From NCBI GenBank assembly GCA_009921785.1, contig RFXE01000104.1:1-6660 (forward strand): a stretch of 6,660 bases of DNA, written 5' to 3'. This DNA is from Alphaproteobacteria bacterium (GTDB lineage Bacteria > Pseudomonadota > Alphaproteobacteria > Rhizobiales > Beijerinckiaceae). Below the pieces are notes generated by a model, which was not told where the DNA came from, made no database searches, and saw only the letters and a list, made by a program, of their open reading frames with translations. A program made the position numbers and the translations under genes. Shown here piece after piece: positions 1 through 6,432 of the stretch (positions are counted from its first letter, which is position 1; the number at the start of each line of letters is the position of its first letter).

Positions 1-592
1 CATCTGATTGACGTGCGAGTGGATCATCCGCAATCGCAAGCTCGGTCGCTTCGAGCCGTTTGATTTCATCACGCAGACGTGCCGCTGTTTCGAATTCGAG
101 ATTGGCTGCCGCTTCGCGCATTTTCTTTTCCATATCCGCGAGCGTGAGTTTGAGATTGTGACCCGCAACAGGTTTATCGGCGAGGCCGATATCAACCTGC
201 ACATGATCGCGCTCATAGACACTATCGAGAATATCGGAAATGCCGCGCTTGATGGATGCGGGCGTGATGCCATTGGCTTCGTTATAGGCTTTCTGTTTTT
301 CGCGGCGGCGATTGGTTTCGGCAATCGCGCGTTCCATCGAACCTGTCATTTTGTCGGCATAAAGCACGACCTTGCCATCGACATTACGCGCGGCGCGGCC
401 GATGGTTTGAATGAGCGAGGTTTCTGAACGCAAGAAGCCTTCTTTATCAGCATCAAGAATGGCAACCAGCGCGCATTCAGGAATATCAAGGCCTTCGCGC
501 AAGAGATTGATACCCACAAGCACGTCAAATGTACCGAGCCGCAAATCACGGATGATTTCAATGCGCTCAATCGTATCAATATCCGAATGCAT
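1..592 (-). pseudogene. uvrB: UvrB C-terminal part, separated by the frameshift, runs off the window
   Basis: This is the rest of uvrB in the shifted frame. It is open without a stop from the duplication to position 1 and continues beyond the window. It encodes the second half of the helicase core, with motif V REGLDIPE (476-499) and motif VI QTIGRAARN (383-409). After these come the ADKMTGSM and NRRREKQ stretches conserved in UvrB and a UVR motif (about 50-145) of the kind that binds UvrC. Removing one 46-bp copy joins it exactly to the upstream frame, giving HSDIDTIE followed by RIEIIRDLRLG as in normal UvrB. In its own frame there is an ATG at 590-592, inside the first repeat copy, that would start MHSDIDTIE. 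It overlaps the end of the upstream reading frame by 17 nt. I see no good ribosome-binding site, so I treat it as a broken-gene fragment and not an independent gene. If the duplication is an assembly error, both pieces are one normal uvrB. Confidence 0.85.
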
Positions 593-657
593 ATAGCGCA
601 CGCGCACGCCACTCAATCGTATCAATATCCGAATGCATATAGCGCACGCGCACGCCA
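566..657. repeat. Perfect 46-bp tandem duplication inside uvrB
   Basis: Positions 566-611 and 612-657 are identical over all 46 bases. The identity stops exactly at both ends (565 g against 611 a; 658 t against 612 c). Because 46 is not a multiple of 3, two copies shift the uvrB frame, and deleting either copy restores it. The unit covers the HSDIDTIE coding segment. No mismatch between copies implies a very recent event, or a duplication introduced by read errors or assembly. Confidence 0.97.
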
Positions 658-2561
658 TTCTCATGCAAATATTCGGTCAAGTCTTCCGCCATGCGTTTGG
701 TGAGCACGGTCACGAGCGTACGGAACCCTTGCGCGGCTACGTCGCGCACTTCACCGAGGAGATCATCCACCTGCGCGCGCGCCGGGCGAATGATCACTTC
801 CGGATCAATCAAGCCTGTGGGGCGAATGACTTGCTCAACAAACACGCCACCGGTTTGTTCGAGTTCCCATTCGCCGGGCGTTGCCGACACATGCACCGTC
901 TGCGGCCGCATCGCGTTCCATTCTTCAAAGCGCAAGGGACGATTGTCCAAGCACGACGGCAAGCGGAAGCCATATTCGGCGAGCGTGGCTTTGCGCCTAA
1001 AGTCGCCGCGATACATACCGCCGATTTGCGGCACGGTGACATGGCTTTCATCGGTGAATACTAGCGCGTTGTCGGGCAGATATTCAAACAAAGTCGGCGG
1101 CGGCTCGCCCGGTTTGCGACCGGTCAAATAGCGCGAATAATTTTCAATGCCTTGGCATACGCCGGTCGCTTCCAGCATTTCGAGATCGAAAAGCGTGCGT
1201 TGTTCCAACCTTTGCGCTTCCAGCAAACGCCCGGTGCGGATCAAATCATCAAGCCGCGTTTTCAATTCGTCTTTGATGCCTTTGATCGATTGCAGAAGGG
1301 TGGGGCGCGGCGTCACATAATGCGAATTGGCGTAAACCTTCACCGCTTCGAGATCAGCGGTTTTATTGCCAGTGAGCGGATCAAATTCGACAATTGATTC
1401 CACTTCATCGCCGAACATGGAGATACGCCAGGCGCGGTCTTCATAGTGGGCCGGAAAGACTTCGATAATATCGCCGCGCACACGGAAGGACCCGCGAATA
1501 AAATCGCCGCCGGAACGTTTATATTGAAGCGCGACGAGATCGGCGATGAGCTGGCGTTGCGAGACGCTTTCACCCATTTTCACGGCAAAGGTCATCGCCG
1601 TATAGGTTTCAACCGAGCCGATACCGTAAATGCACGACACCGACGCGACGATGATTACGTCATCGCGTTCGAGCAAAGCGCGCGTGGCGGCATGGCGCAT
1701 GCGGTCGATCTGTTCATTGATCGTCGATTCTTTTTCAATAAATGTATCGGTGCGCGGCACATAGGCTTCGGGCTGATAGTAATCGTAATAAGAAACGAAA
1801 TATTCGACAGCATTATTCGGGAAGAAACTTTTGAACTCGCCATAAAGCTGGGCGGCGAGTGTTTTATTCGGCGCGAGAATGAGTGCGGGACGCTGCGTCT
1901 CGGCGATAATCTGCGCCATGGTAAAGGTCTTACCCGAACCGGTAACACCGAGCAGCACCTGATCGCGTTCCTGCTCGGCAATACCGTCCACAAGCGCTTT
2001 GATGGCGGTCGGTTGATCGCCCGCGGGCTTATATTCGGATACGATTTCGAAGCTGATCCCGCCTTCGCTTTTCTCCGGACGTTCGGGCCGATGCGGTGTC
2101 CAGTCAGTACGACCGCGAAAGCGCGGATCGCCGCCTTCGAGCAATTCCTTGAGCGCGACGGCGGTGGCGCCAGAGCCCAAGCGTGTTGCTTCTTCCTCTT
2201 CCTCCGCATCGCGCTTCACATTGCCTTGGCGCACGCGACGCGGCGCATCTTTCAGCATCGCTTCGCGGGAAATATCCTTGTCGCGTATGCGGTCACCCCG
2301 ATGCGGAACATCGGGTGCAATGTCTGGTAAACCGAGCGCGGCTTTGAGTTTCGGATCATTCACCGATAGATCCGCCGTGTAGCCCGCTTGCGGCGCTTCG
2401 CCGAAGCCTTCCGAGCGCCCACTCAGCTTGCCCGCACGCGCGCTGGCCTTCGCTTGCCGCTCGGTGGTGAGCGCAGGGTTCAGCAAGGCCGCGAGATGTT
2501 GATCAAGCGGTTTGAGGTCAGGCTTTGATGCTTTGCCGGTGGTTTTGGGTGTTTTGGCCAT
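576..2561 (-). CDS. uvrB: UvrB excinuclease subunit B, truncated by a frameshift
   Basis: UvrB receives damaged DNA from UvrA, opens the strands around the lesion with its ATP-driven helicase fold, and recruits UvrC for incision; it acts in the cytoplasm. Numbered from the ATG at 2561, about 167 residues of charged, low-complexity extension (with an acidic run near 120-124) precede the normal UvrB start. Then come Walker A GVTGSGKT (205-212), the tyrosine-rich beta-hairpin YYDYYQPEAYVP, the Walker B box DESH (504-507), SATPG (559-563) and HSDIDTIE (643-650). After that, 11 unrelated residues lead to a stop at 576-578. The frame is lost because of a 46-bp tandem duplication, so helicase motifs V and VI and the C-terminal UvrC-binding domain are missing. 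An intact family member is about 670 residues without the extension. I chose ATG 2561 over the in-frame GTG at 2618 because the GTG lies directly beyond a terminator and has no Shine-Dalgarno site. The ATG has only a weak, distant AAAGG. Confidence 0.9.
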   Translation of the reverse strand: MAKTPKTTGKASKPDLKPLDQHLAALLNPALTTERQAKASARAGKLSGRSEGFGEAPQAGYTADLSVNDPKLKAALGLPDIAPDVPHRGDRIRDKDISREAMLKDAPRRVRQGNVKRDAEEEEEATRLGSGATAVALKELLEGGDPRFRGRTDWTPHRPERPEKSEGGISFEIVSEYKPAGDQPTAIKALVDGIAEQERDQVLLGVTGSGKTFTMAQIIAETQRPALILAPNKTLAAQLYGEFKSFFPNNAVEYFVSYYDYYQPEAYVPRTDTFIEKESTINEQIDRMRHAATRALLERDDVIIVASVSCIYGIGSVETYTAMTFAVKMGESVSQRQLIADLVALQYKRSGGDFIRGSFRVRGDIIEVFPAHYEDRAWRISMFGDEVESIVEFDPLTGNKTADLEAVKVYANSHYVTPRPTLLQSIKGIKDELKTRLDDLIRTGRLLEAQRLEQRTLFDLEMLEATGVCQGIENYSRYLTGRKPGEPPPTLFEYLPDNALVFTDESHVTVPQIGGMYRGDFRRKATLAEYGFRLPSCLDNRPLRFEEWNAMRPQTVHVSATPGEWELEQTGGVFVEQVIRPTGLIDPEVIIRPARAQVDDLLGEVRDVAAQGFRTLVTVLTKRMAEDLTEYLHENGVRVRYMHSDIDTIEWRARALYAFGY

Positions 2562-2620
2562 GGCCGCAAAATGGCCTTTCACGTGAGCTGGGGCAAGGCT
2601 CTCTAAGTCAAAACTCACCC

Positions 2621-2650
2621 CAAAAGAAAAGGCCCGGAAAACCGGGCCTT
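2621..2650 (-). terminator. Rho-independent terminator of the small-peptide gene
   Basis: AAGGCCCGG (2629-2637) and CCGGGCCTT (2642-2650) form a perfect 9-bp stem with a 4-nt loop. Read on the minus strand, the stem is followed by TTTTCTTTTG (2630-2621 with the stem's last bases). It lies about 43 nt after the stop of the 47-residue peptide gene and about 60 nt before the uvrB ATG. It should therefore end the small transcript and leave uvrB to its own promoter. Confidence 0.85.
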
Positions 2651-2693
2651 GGCAGAACCGCTGAGAGGGCGGGTCGATTTACGTCGTTTCAGC

Positions 2694-2837
2694 TTATGCC
2701 TTGTGGCACTTGCCGTCTTTCCAGACCATGTGATGGGCCTTGCATGTCTTGGCGGTCGTGTAGGTCTTCGCGAAGGCGAAAGTGGGGGCGAGGGCAAGAC
2801 CGGCAACAACGAGGCCGGTAGCGATATGGCGGATCAT
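2694..2837 (-). CDS. Small exported Cys/His-containing peptide, 47 residues, function unknown
   Basis: I do not recognise a family. The reading frame is ATG at 2837 to TAA at 2694-2696. Residues 1-23 look like a Sec signal peptide: a short basic start MIRH, a hydrophobic core (ATGLVVAGLALAP), and a likely cleavage after TFAFA. The predicted mature part is only about 24 residues, rich in Lys, Thr and His, with CKAHH near residues 32-36 and CH at 44-45. The two cysteines could form a disulfide, or Cys and His could bind a metal; both are inference. Evidence that it is a real gene: an AAGGGAG Shine-Dalgarno site 6 nt before the ATG, a signal-peptide-like N-terminus, and a strong terminator soon after the stop. 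It is transcribed towards uvrB but isolated from it by that terminator, and diverges from aatA. Confidence 0.75.
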   Translation of the reverse strand: MIRHIATGLVVAGLALAPTFAFAKTYTTAKTCKAHHMVWKDGKCHKA

Positions 2838-2843
2838 GAAGAA

Positions 2844-2850
2844 CTCCCTT
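2844..2850 (-). promoter_or_regulatory. Shine-Dalgarno site of the small-peptide gene
   Basis: On the minus strand this reads AAGGGAG, followed by a 6-nt spacer (TTCTTC) and the ATG at 2837. It is the best ribosome-binding site in the window and is the main local support for translation of the 47-residue peptide. Confidence 0.7.
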
Positions 2851-2922
2851 TGAAGATCGGGATCAGGCGAATCGTCTGAACTGCCATCACCCTAGAGCCC
2901 GACACCTTCTAAGCTCATGACA

Positions 2923-2952
2923 TTTAGATTAAATTTGCGTCATCGTTGTGAA
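2923..2952 (-). promoter_or_regulatory. Possible sigma70-type promoter of the small-peptide gene
   Basis: On the minus strand TTCACA (2947-2952) and TCTAAA (2923-2928) match the -35 and -10 consensus at 5 and 4 of 6 positions with an 18-bp spacer. A start near 2916 would give a leader of about 80 nt. This was found by eye in an AT-rich stretch between divergent genes, so chance matches are easy. Confidence 0.2.
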
Positions 2953-2990
2953 GATTTGTTAAGACATGTGGCAAAGGGCCCGCGCAAATA

Positions 2991-3060
2991 AAGGGCAAAA
3001 CTGGGCGCAATGCCCTTGCTCCCGTGGGAGCGGGGCTTTAGGGAAAGCCGAGATTTCCCT
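2991..3060 (+). promoter_or_regulatory. Cluster of inverted repeats upstream of aatA, two of them mutually exclusive
   Basis: Four perfect inverted repeats lie in a row. They are 2991-2997 with 3011-3017 (7 bp, 13-nt loop), 3018-3023 with 3026-3031 (6 bp, tight loop), 3034-3039 with 3044-3049 (6 bp, 4-nt loop) and 3040-3046 with 3054-3060 (7 bp, 7-nt loop). The last two share bases 3044-3046 and so cannot form together. None pairs with the GGAG at 3093-3096. It could be a structured leader of the aatA mRNA if transcription starts upstream of 2990, which I cannot show. I do not recognise a known riboswitch class. Confidence 0.35.
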
Positions 3061-3092
3061 TTGTGCCGGCGCGCTTTTTGTCCGCCTGATCC

Positions 3093-3096
3093 GGAG
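3093..3096 (+). promoter_or_regulatory. Shine-Dalgarno site that decides the aatA start
   Basis: GGAG followed by an 8-nt spacer leads to the ATG at 3105. The alternative in-frame GTG at 3096 overlaps this site and would add only three residues (start, S, P), so the ATG is the better start. Confidence 0.65.
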
Positions 3097-3104
3097 TGTC
3101 CCCC

Positions 3105-4316
3105 ATGGCCTTTCTTGCCGATGCCCTGTCCCGTGTGAAGCCCTCTGCCACCATTGCGGTGACGCAAAAGGCGCGTGATCTAAAAGCGCAAGGTCGCGAG
3201 ATCATTTCGCTCTCGGTCGGCGAGCCCGATTTCGACACGCCGGACAACATTAAAAAGGCAGCGATCGAAGCCATTCAACGCGGCGAAACGAAATATACGC
3301 CTGTCGCAGGTATCCAGCCATTGCGCGAAGCGATTTCAAAAAAGTTCAAGCGCGAGAACGCGCTCGACTATAAGCCCTCGCAAACCATTGTCTGCACCGG
3401 CGGCAAGCAAGTGCTCTACAATGCCTTTGTCTCGACACTGAATAAAGGTGATGAAGTTGTTATTCCCGCGCCTTATTGGGTGAGCTATCCCGATATGGTG
3501 CTGCTTTGCGGCGGCACGCCGGTTTTCGTCGATACGAAAATCGAAAAAGGCTTCAAGCTGCAAGCGGAAGATCTTGATCGTGTAATTACACCGCGCACGA
3601 AATGGGTTGTGTTGAATTCGCCCTCCAACCCGTCGGGCGCGGCCTATACGCATGATGAACTCAAGGCCGTAACAGAAGTGCTCATGCGTCATCCACATGT
3701 GTGGATTCTCACCGATGATATGTATGAGCATCTCACTTACGGTGACTTCGTGTTCACGACGCCCGCGACGCCCGCGCAGATCGAGCCGAATTTGTGGGAG
3801 CGCACGCTCACCATGAATGGCGTGTCGAAATCCTATGCGATGACCGGCTGGCGTATTGGTTATGCCGGGGGGCCGGATGTGCTCATCAAGGCGATGGATA
3901 TGGTGCAAGGCCAGCAGACCTCGGGCGCGTGCTCGATTGCGCAATGGGCGGCGGTTGAAGCGCTGAACGGCCCGCAGGATTTTATCAAAGTGAGCCGCAA
4001 GGCCTTTGAAGAGCGTCGCGATCTTGTGGTGTCGATGCTCAATCAAGCGAAAGACATTGAATGCCCGATGCCCGAAGGCGCGTTCTATGTCTATCCGAGC
4101 ATCAAAGGCGTGATCGGCAAAACCGCACCATCAGGCAAAGTGATTGCGACGGACGAAGACTTCGTCACCGAACTGCTTGAGTCTGAAGGTGTCGCCGCCG
4201 TGCATGGAACGGCTTTCGGCTTAGGCCCTAATTTCCGTATCTCTTACGCCACCTCGAACAAAATTCTCGAAGAGGCTTGCGGGAAGATCCAGCGCTTTAC
4301 GGCGAGTTTGCGCTAA
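3105..4316 (+). CDS. aatA: PLP-dependent aspartate (possibly also prephenate) aminotransferase
   Basis: This cytoplasmic enzyme transfers the amino group between aspartate and 2-oxoglutarate, linking the TCA cycle to amino-acid synthesis. Members of this subfamily (class I, bacterial type Ib) often also transaminate prephenate to arogenate. The 403-residue product is full length. Visible landmarks are SVGEPDFDTP near the N-terminus, YTPVAGIQPLREAI, NSPSNPSG with the PLP-contacting Asn175, TDDMYE with Asp204 (pyridine nitrogen) and Tyr207, SKSYAMTGWR with the Schiff-base Lys242, and NFRISY with Arg378 for the substrate carboxylate. The N-terminus MAFLADALSRVKPSATIAV is typical of rhizobial AatA. 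The gene stands alone, divergent from the small-peptide gene and convergent with the trxB-lysR pair, and ends in a shared terminator. Its upstream region holds competing hairpins. Substrate choice (aspartate only, or also prephenate or aromatic) cannot be read from the sequence. Confidence 0.93.
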   Translation: MAFLADALSRVKPSATIAVTQKARDLKAQGREIISLSVGEPDFDTPDNIKKAAIEAIQRGETKYTPVAGIQPLREAISKKFKRENALDYKPSQTIVCTGGKQVLYNAFVSTLNKGDEVVIPAPYWVSYPDMVLLCGGTPVFVDTKIEKGFKLQAEDLDRVITPRTKWVVLNSPSNPSGAAYTHDELKAVTEVLMRHPHVWILTDDMYEHLTYGDFVFTTPATPAQIEPNLWERTLTMNGVSKSYAMTGWRIGYAGGPDVLIKAMDMVQGQQTSGACSIAQWAAVEALNGPQDFIKVSRKAFEERRDLVVSMLNQAKDIECPMPEGAFYVYPSIKGVIGKTAPSGKVIATDEDFVTELLESEGVAAVHGTAFGLGPNFRISYATSNKILEEACGKIQRFTASLR

Positions 4317-4341
4317 GCGTTTAATCGCAACCGAGAAACAA

Positions 4342-4366
4342 AAAAGCCCGGCACTGCCGGGCTTTT
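4342..4366. terminator. Bidirectional rho-independent terminator between aatA and the LysR gene
   Basis: GCCCGGC (4346-4352) and GCCGGGC (4356-4362) form a 7-bp GC stem with a 3-nt loop. It is flanked by an A-run (4340-4345) on one side and TTTT (4363-4366) on the other, which also extend the stem. Read forward it ends aatA about 30 nt after its stop. Read in reverse, with the longer T-run, it ends the trxB-lysR transcript about 23 nt after the regulator stop. Confidence 0.9.
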
Positions 4367-4388
4367 GAATTTATAAGGGCCATGAAAC

Positions 4389-5315
4389 TTAATACGCCCA
4401 GCGTTGCGCTTTCGAGACGAGGAAGTCGCGGAACACTTGCACGCGCGCAACGTTTTTGAGTTCTTCCGGATAAACGAGATAGCTCTCAAGCGCGGGGGCT
4501 TCGAGTTCGGACAACACTTGCACGAGGCCGGCATCTTTATCGACGAGATAATCAGGCAACACCGCAATGCCCGCGCCGCGTGTCGCCGCGTGATAAAGGC
4601 CCGAGATATTGTTGATCGTCAGTGCGGCAGGGCGCGGGTGGCGCGCATCGCGCCCGACAGTCGTCAACCAATGCACATCGAGGAGATGTGAGGGCGTGGG
4701 TCCGCCGAAGGTCAAAATGCGATGTTCTTCAAGATCGGCGGTTTCTTTCGGCGCGCCGCGCTTCTTGATGTAATCTTGCGACGCATAAGCGTGGAAATGC
4801 ACGGTGAACAAACGCCGCTGAATGAGATCGGCTTGCGTGGGCTGCCGCAACCAAATCGCGACATCCGCTTCGCGCATGGAGAGATCAAGCTCTTCATCGG
4901 TGAGGAGCAATTGCAAACGGATATCAGGATAGAGATCAAGAAACTCACCCACACGCGGGGTGAGCCAATTCGCGCCGAGGCCCACTGTTGTTGTGACACG
5001 CAAATCACCATCTGGTTTTTCGCGGCTATCGGTCAAACGCGCGCGAGCGGTTTCGAATTTCAGCATCATCTCTTTTGCGGTGCGGAAGAGATGTTCGCCT
5101 TGCTCGGTGAGGATCAAGCCGCGTGCGTGACGATGAAAGAGCGGCACGCCGAGATCACGCTCGAGCGCGCTCACTTGGCGGCTTACTGCCGATTGGCTGA
5201 TCTGCAACACATCACCGGCATGGGTAAAACTGCCGGCATCCGCCGCCACATAGAAGATGCGGACCTTGTCCCAATCAATTGTCGATGCGGCGGAGAATCC
5301 TGTGTTGCTCGGCAT
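4389..5315 (-). CDS. lsrB: LysR-family transcriptional regulator, LsrB/VtlR-like
   Basis: A 308-residue DNA-binding regulator of normal LysR length. Residues about 14-72 form the winged helix-turn-helix: IDWDKVRIFYVAADAGSF, then AGDVLQISQSAVSRQVSALE, then VPLFHRHARGLILTEQG. Residues about 104-308 form the effector-binding domain, beginning with DLRVTTTVGLGANWLTPR and ending FLVSKAQRWAY. These signatures and the position directly after trxB match, from memory, the LsrB/VtlR group of rhizobia, Agrobacterium and Brucella. In those bacteria the regulator controls small-RNA, transporter and oxidative-stress genes; assignment to that group is recognition by eye, not a search result. The start ATG (5313-5315) overlaps the trxB stop in TAATG, which suggests translational coupling. 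A GAAGG sits about ten bases upstream, inside trxB. The protein has no cysteine at all, which would exclude thiol-based sensing by the regulator itself. No separate promoter is evident. Confidence 0.85.
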   Translation of the reverse strand: MPSNTGFSAASTIDWDKVRIFYVAADAGSFTHAGDVLQISQSAVSRQVSALERDLGVPLFHRHARGLILTEQGEHLFRTAKEMMLKFETARARLTDSREKPDGDLRVTTTVGLGANWLTPRVGEFLDLYPDIRLQLLLTDEELDLSMREADVAIWLRQPTQADLIQRRLFTVHFHAYASQDYIKKRGAPKETADLEEHRILTFGGPTPSHLLDVHWLTTVGRDARHPRPAALTINNISGLYHAATRGAGIAVLPDYLVDKDAGLVQVLSELEAPALESYLVYPEELKNVARVQVFRDFLVSKAQRWAY

Positions 5316-6277
5316 TACTCGGCGGCCTTCAAATGAGTTTCATGTGCGGCGAGCCAGCGTTCTGCTTCAAGCGCGGCCATGCAGCCCATGCCTGCAGCCG
5401 TTACCGCTTGGCGATAGACATCATCGGTAACGTCACCGGCCGCATAGACACCTTCAATGGTGGTTGCGGTTGAGTCAGGCGCGGTCCAAATATAGCCGCC
5501 TTGTTTCATCTTGAGTTGATCAGCGAATACGGCGCTTGCGGGGTTATGGCCAATCGCAACAAAAACCCCTTCAACCGGAATGGTTTTAATCGCGCCCGTC
5601 TCAGTGCTTTTAACGATAACGCCGGTGACGGAAGGCGGCGTTCCCCCACCATCAATGTCCTCAACTGTGTGGTTCCACACTACCTCGATCTTCGGATGGG
5701 CGAAGAGACGATCCTGCAGAATCTTTTCTGCGCGGAACGTATCGCGGCGATGGATAACGGTAACCTTTGAAGCGAGGCCAGCGAGATAAAGTGCTTCTTC
5801 AACCGCCGAGTTACCGCCGCCGATGACGGCCACTTCTTTGCCGCGGAAAAAGAATCCATCGCAAGTCGCGCAAGCCGACACACCAAAGCCTTGGAATTTT
5901 TGCTCGCCCGGAATGCCGAGCCATTTCGCTTGCGCGCCGGTCGCGATCACGAGTGCGTCGCAGAAATAGATATCGCCATTATCACCGGTCAGCCGGAAAG
6001 GGCGGGCGGAGAGATCAGCGGACACAATGAGATCCGACACCATCCGCGTGCCGACATGTTCGGCCTGCGCGCGCATCTGCTCGACAAGCCAAGGGCCCTG
6101 AACGGCTTCGGCAAAGCCTGGATAGTTCTCAACATCGGTTGTGATGGTGAGCTGCCCGCCCGGCTGTAAACCGCTGATGAGAACGGGTTTTAACATGGCG
6201 CGCGCAGCATAGATGGCGGCGGTGTAGCCCGCGGGTCCCGAACCGATGATGATCAGCTTTTCGTGATGCTCTGCCAT
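5315..6277 (-). CDS. trxB: Thioredoxin-disulfide reductase (NADPH, FAD)
   Basis: This cytoplasmic flavoenzyme passes electrons from NADPH through FAD and an active-site disulfide to thioredoxin. It thereby supports ribonucleotide reductase, peroxiredoxins and general disulfide reduction. The 320-residue product is the usual size of the low-molecular-weight bacterial enzyme. Visible motifs are the FAD-binding GSGPAG (12-17), TTDVENYPGF, IATGA (111-115), the redox-active CATC (136-139), the NADPH-binding GGGNSA (153-158) with HRR (176-178) for the 2'-phosphate, and the second FAD motif AAGDV (279-283). The start ATG has a GAGG Shine-Dalgarno site at 6285-6288 with a 7-nt spacer. It is the first gene of a two-gene unit with the LysR regulator and is divergent from the unidentified gene at the window's right end. 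Confidence 0.96.
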   Translation of the reverse strand: MAEHHEKLIIIGSGPAGYTAAIYAARAMLKPVLISGLQPGGQLTITTDVENYPGFAEAVQGPWLVEQMRAQAEHVGTRMVSDLIVSADLSARPFRLTGDNGDIYFCDALVIATGAQAKWLGIPGEQKFQGFGVSACATCDGFFFRGKEVAVIGGGNSAVEEALYLAGLASKVTVIHRRDTFRAEKILQDRLFAHPKIEVVWNHTVEDIDGGGTPPSVTGVIVKSTETGAIKTIPVEGVFVAIGHNPASAVFADQLKMKQGGYIWTAPDSTATTIEGVYAAGDVTDDVYRQAVTAAGMGCMAALEAERWLAAHETHLKAAE

Positions 6278-6301
6278 GACATTTCCTCAATTCTTGCCTA
6301 A

Positions 6302-6330
6302 ATAATTATCGCTCTGCTCGGCCATTGCAA
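6302..6330 (-). promoter_or_regulatory. Possible sigma70-type promoter of trxB
   Basis: On the minus strand TTGCAA (6325-6330) and AATTAT (6302-6307) each match the -35 and -10 consensus at 4 of 6 positions with a 17-bp spacer. Transcription would start near 6295, leaving a leader of about 18 nt that contains the GAGG site. The placement is plausible, but the match is only moderate. Confidence 0.3.
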
Positions 6331-6432
6331 CATTGCTCGGGAGTTTGTCCCCTCTTTTTTGCATAGGTCGGGCCTGAGTGAGCGGCTTTGCGACGCGGCA
6401 ATTTGTCTTGTCGCCCGATGCTCCCTCGGGCT

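Noticed and set aside
566..657. CRISPR-like or satellite repeat
   Set aside because: There are only two copies, directly abutting with no spacer and lying inside coding sequence. It is a simple tandem duplication.
1446..2330. Plus-strand open frame of 294 codons
   Set aside because: It lies wholly antisense to the conserved UvrB core. The composition (Phe, His, Arg-rich) is what a GC-rich gene gives in its antisense frame.
2561..2618. GTG 2618 as the uvrB start
   Set aside because: It lies directly after the terminator T-run without a Shine-Dalgarno site. The ATG at 2561 starting MAKTPKTTGK is more plausible, though not proven.
2525..2879. Plus-strand open frames across the small-peptide gene (2525-2821 and 2649-2879)
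   Set aside because: They run antisense through the terminator and the signal-peptide gene, and lack a Shine-Dalgarno site and any recognisable motif.
2991..3060. Known riboswitch upstream of aatA
   Set aside because: I could not match the stems to any class I know, so it is listed only as inverted repeats.
3336..4046. Minus-strand open frame of 236 codons
   Set aside because: It is antisense to the catalytic core of aatA, with no recognisable motif and the same His/Arg-rich shadow composition.
4722..5336. Plus-strand open frame of 204 codons
   Set aside because: It is antisense to the LysR regulator, whose domains are fully recognisable on the minus strand.
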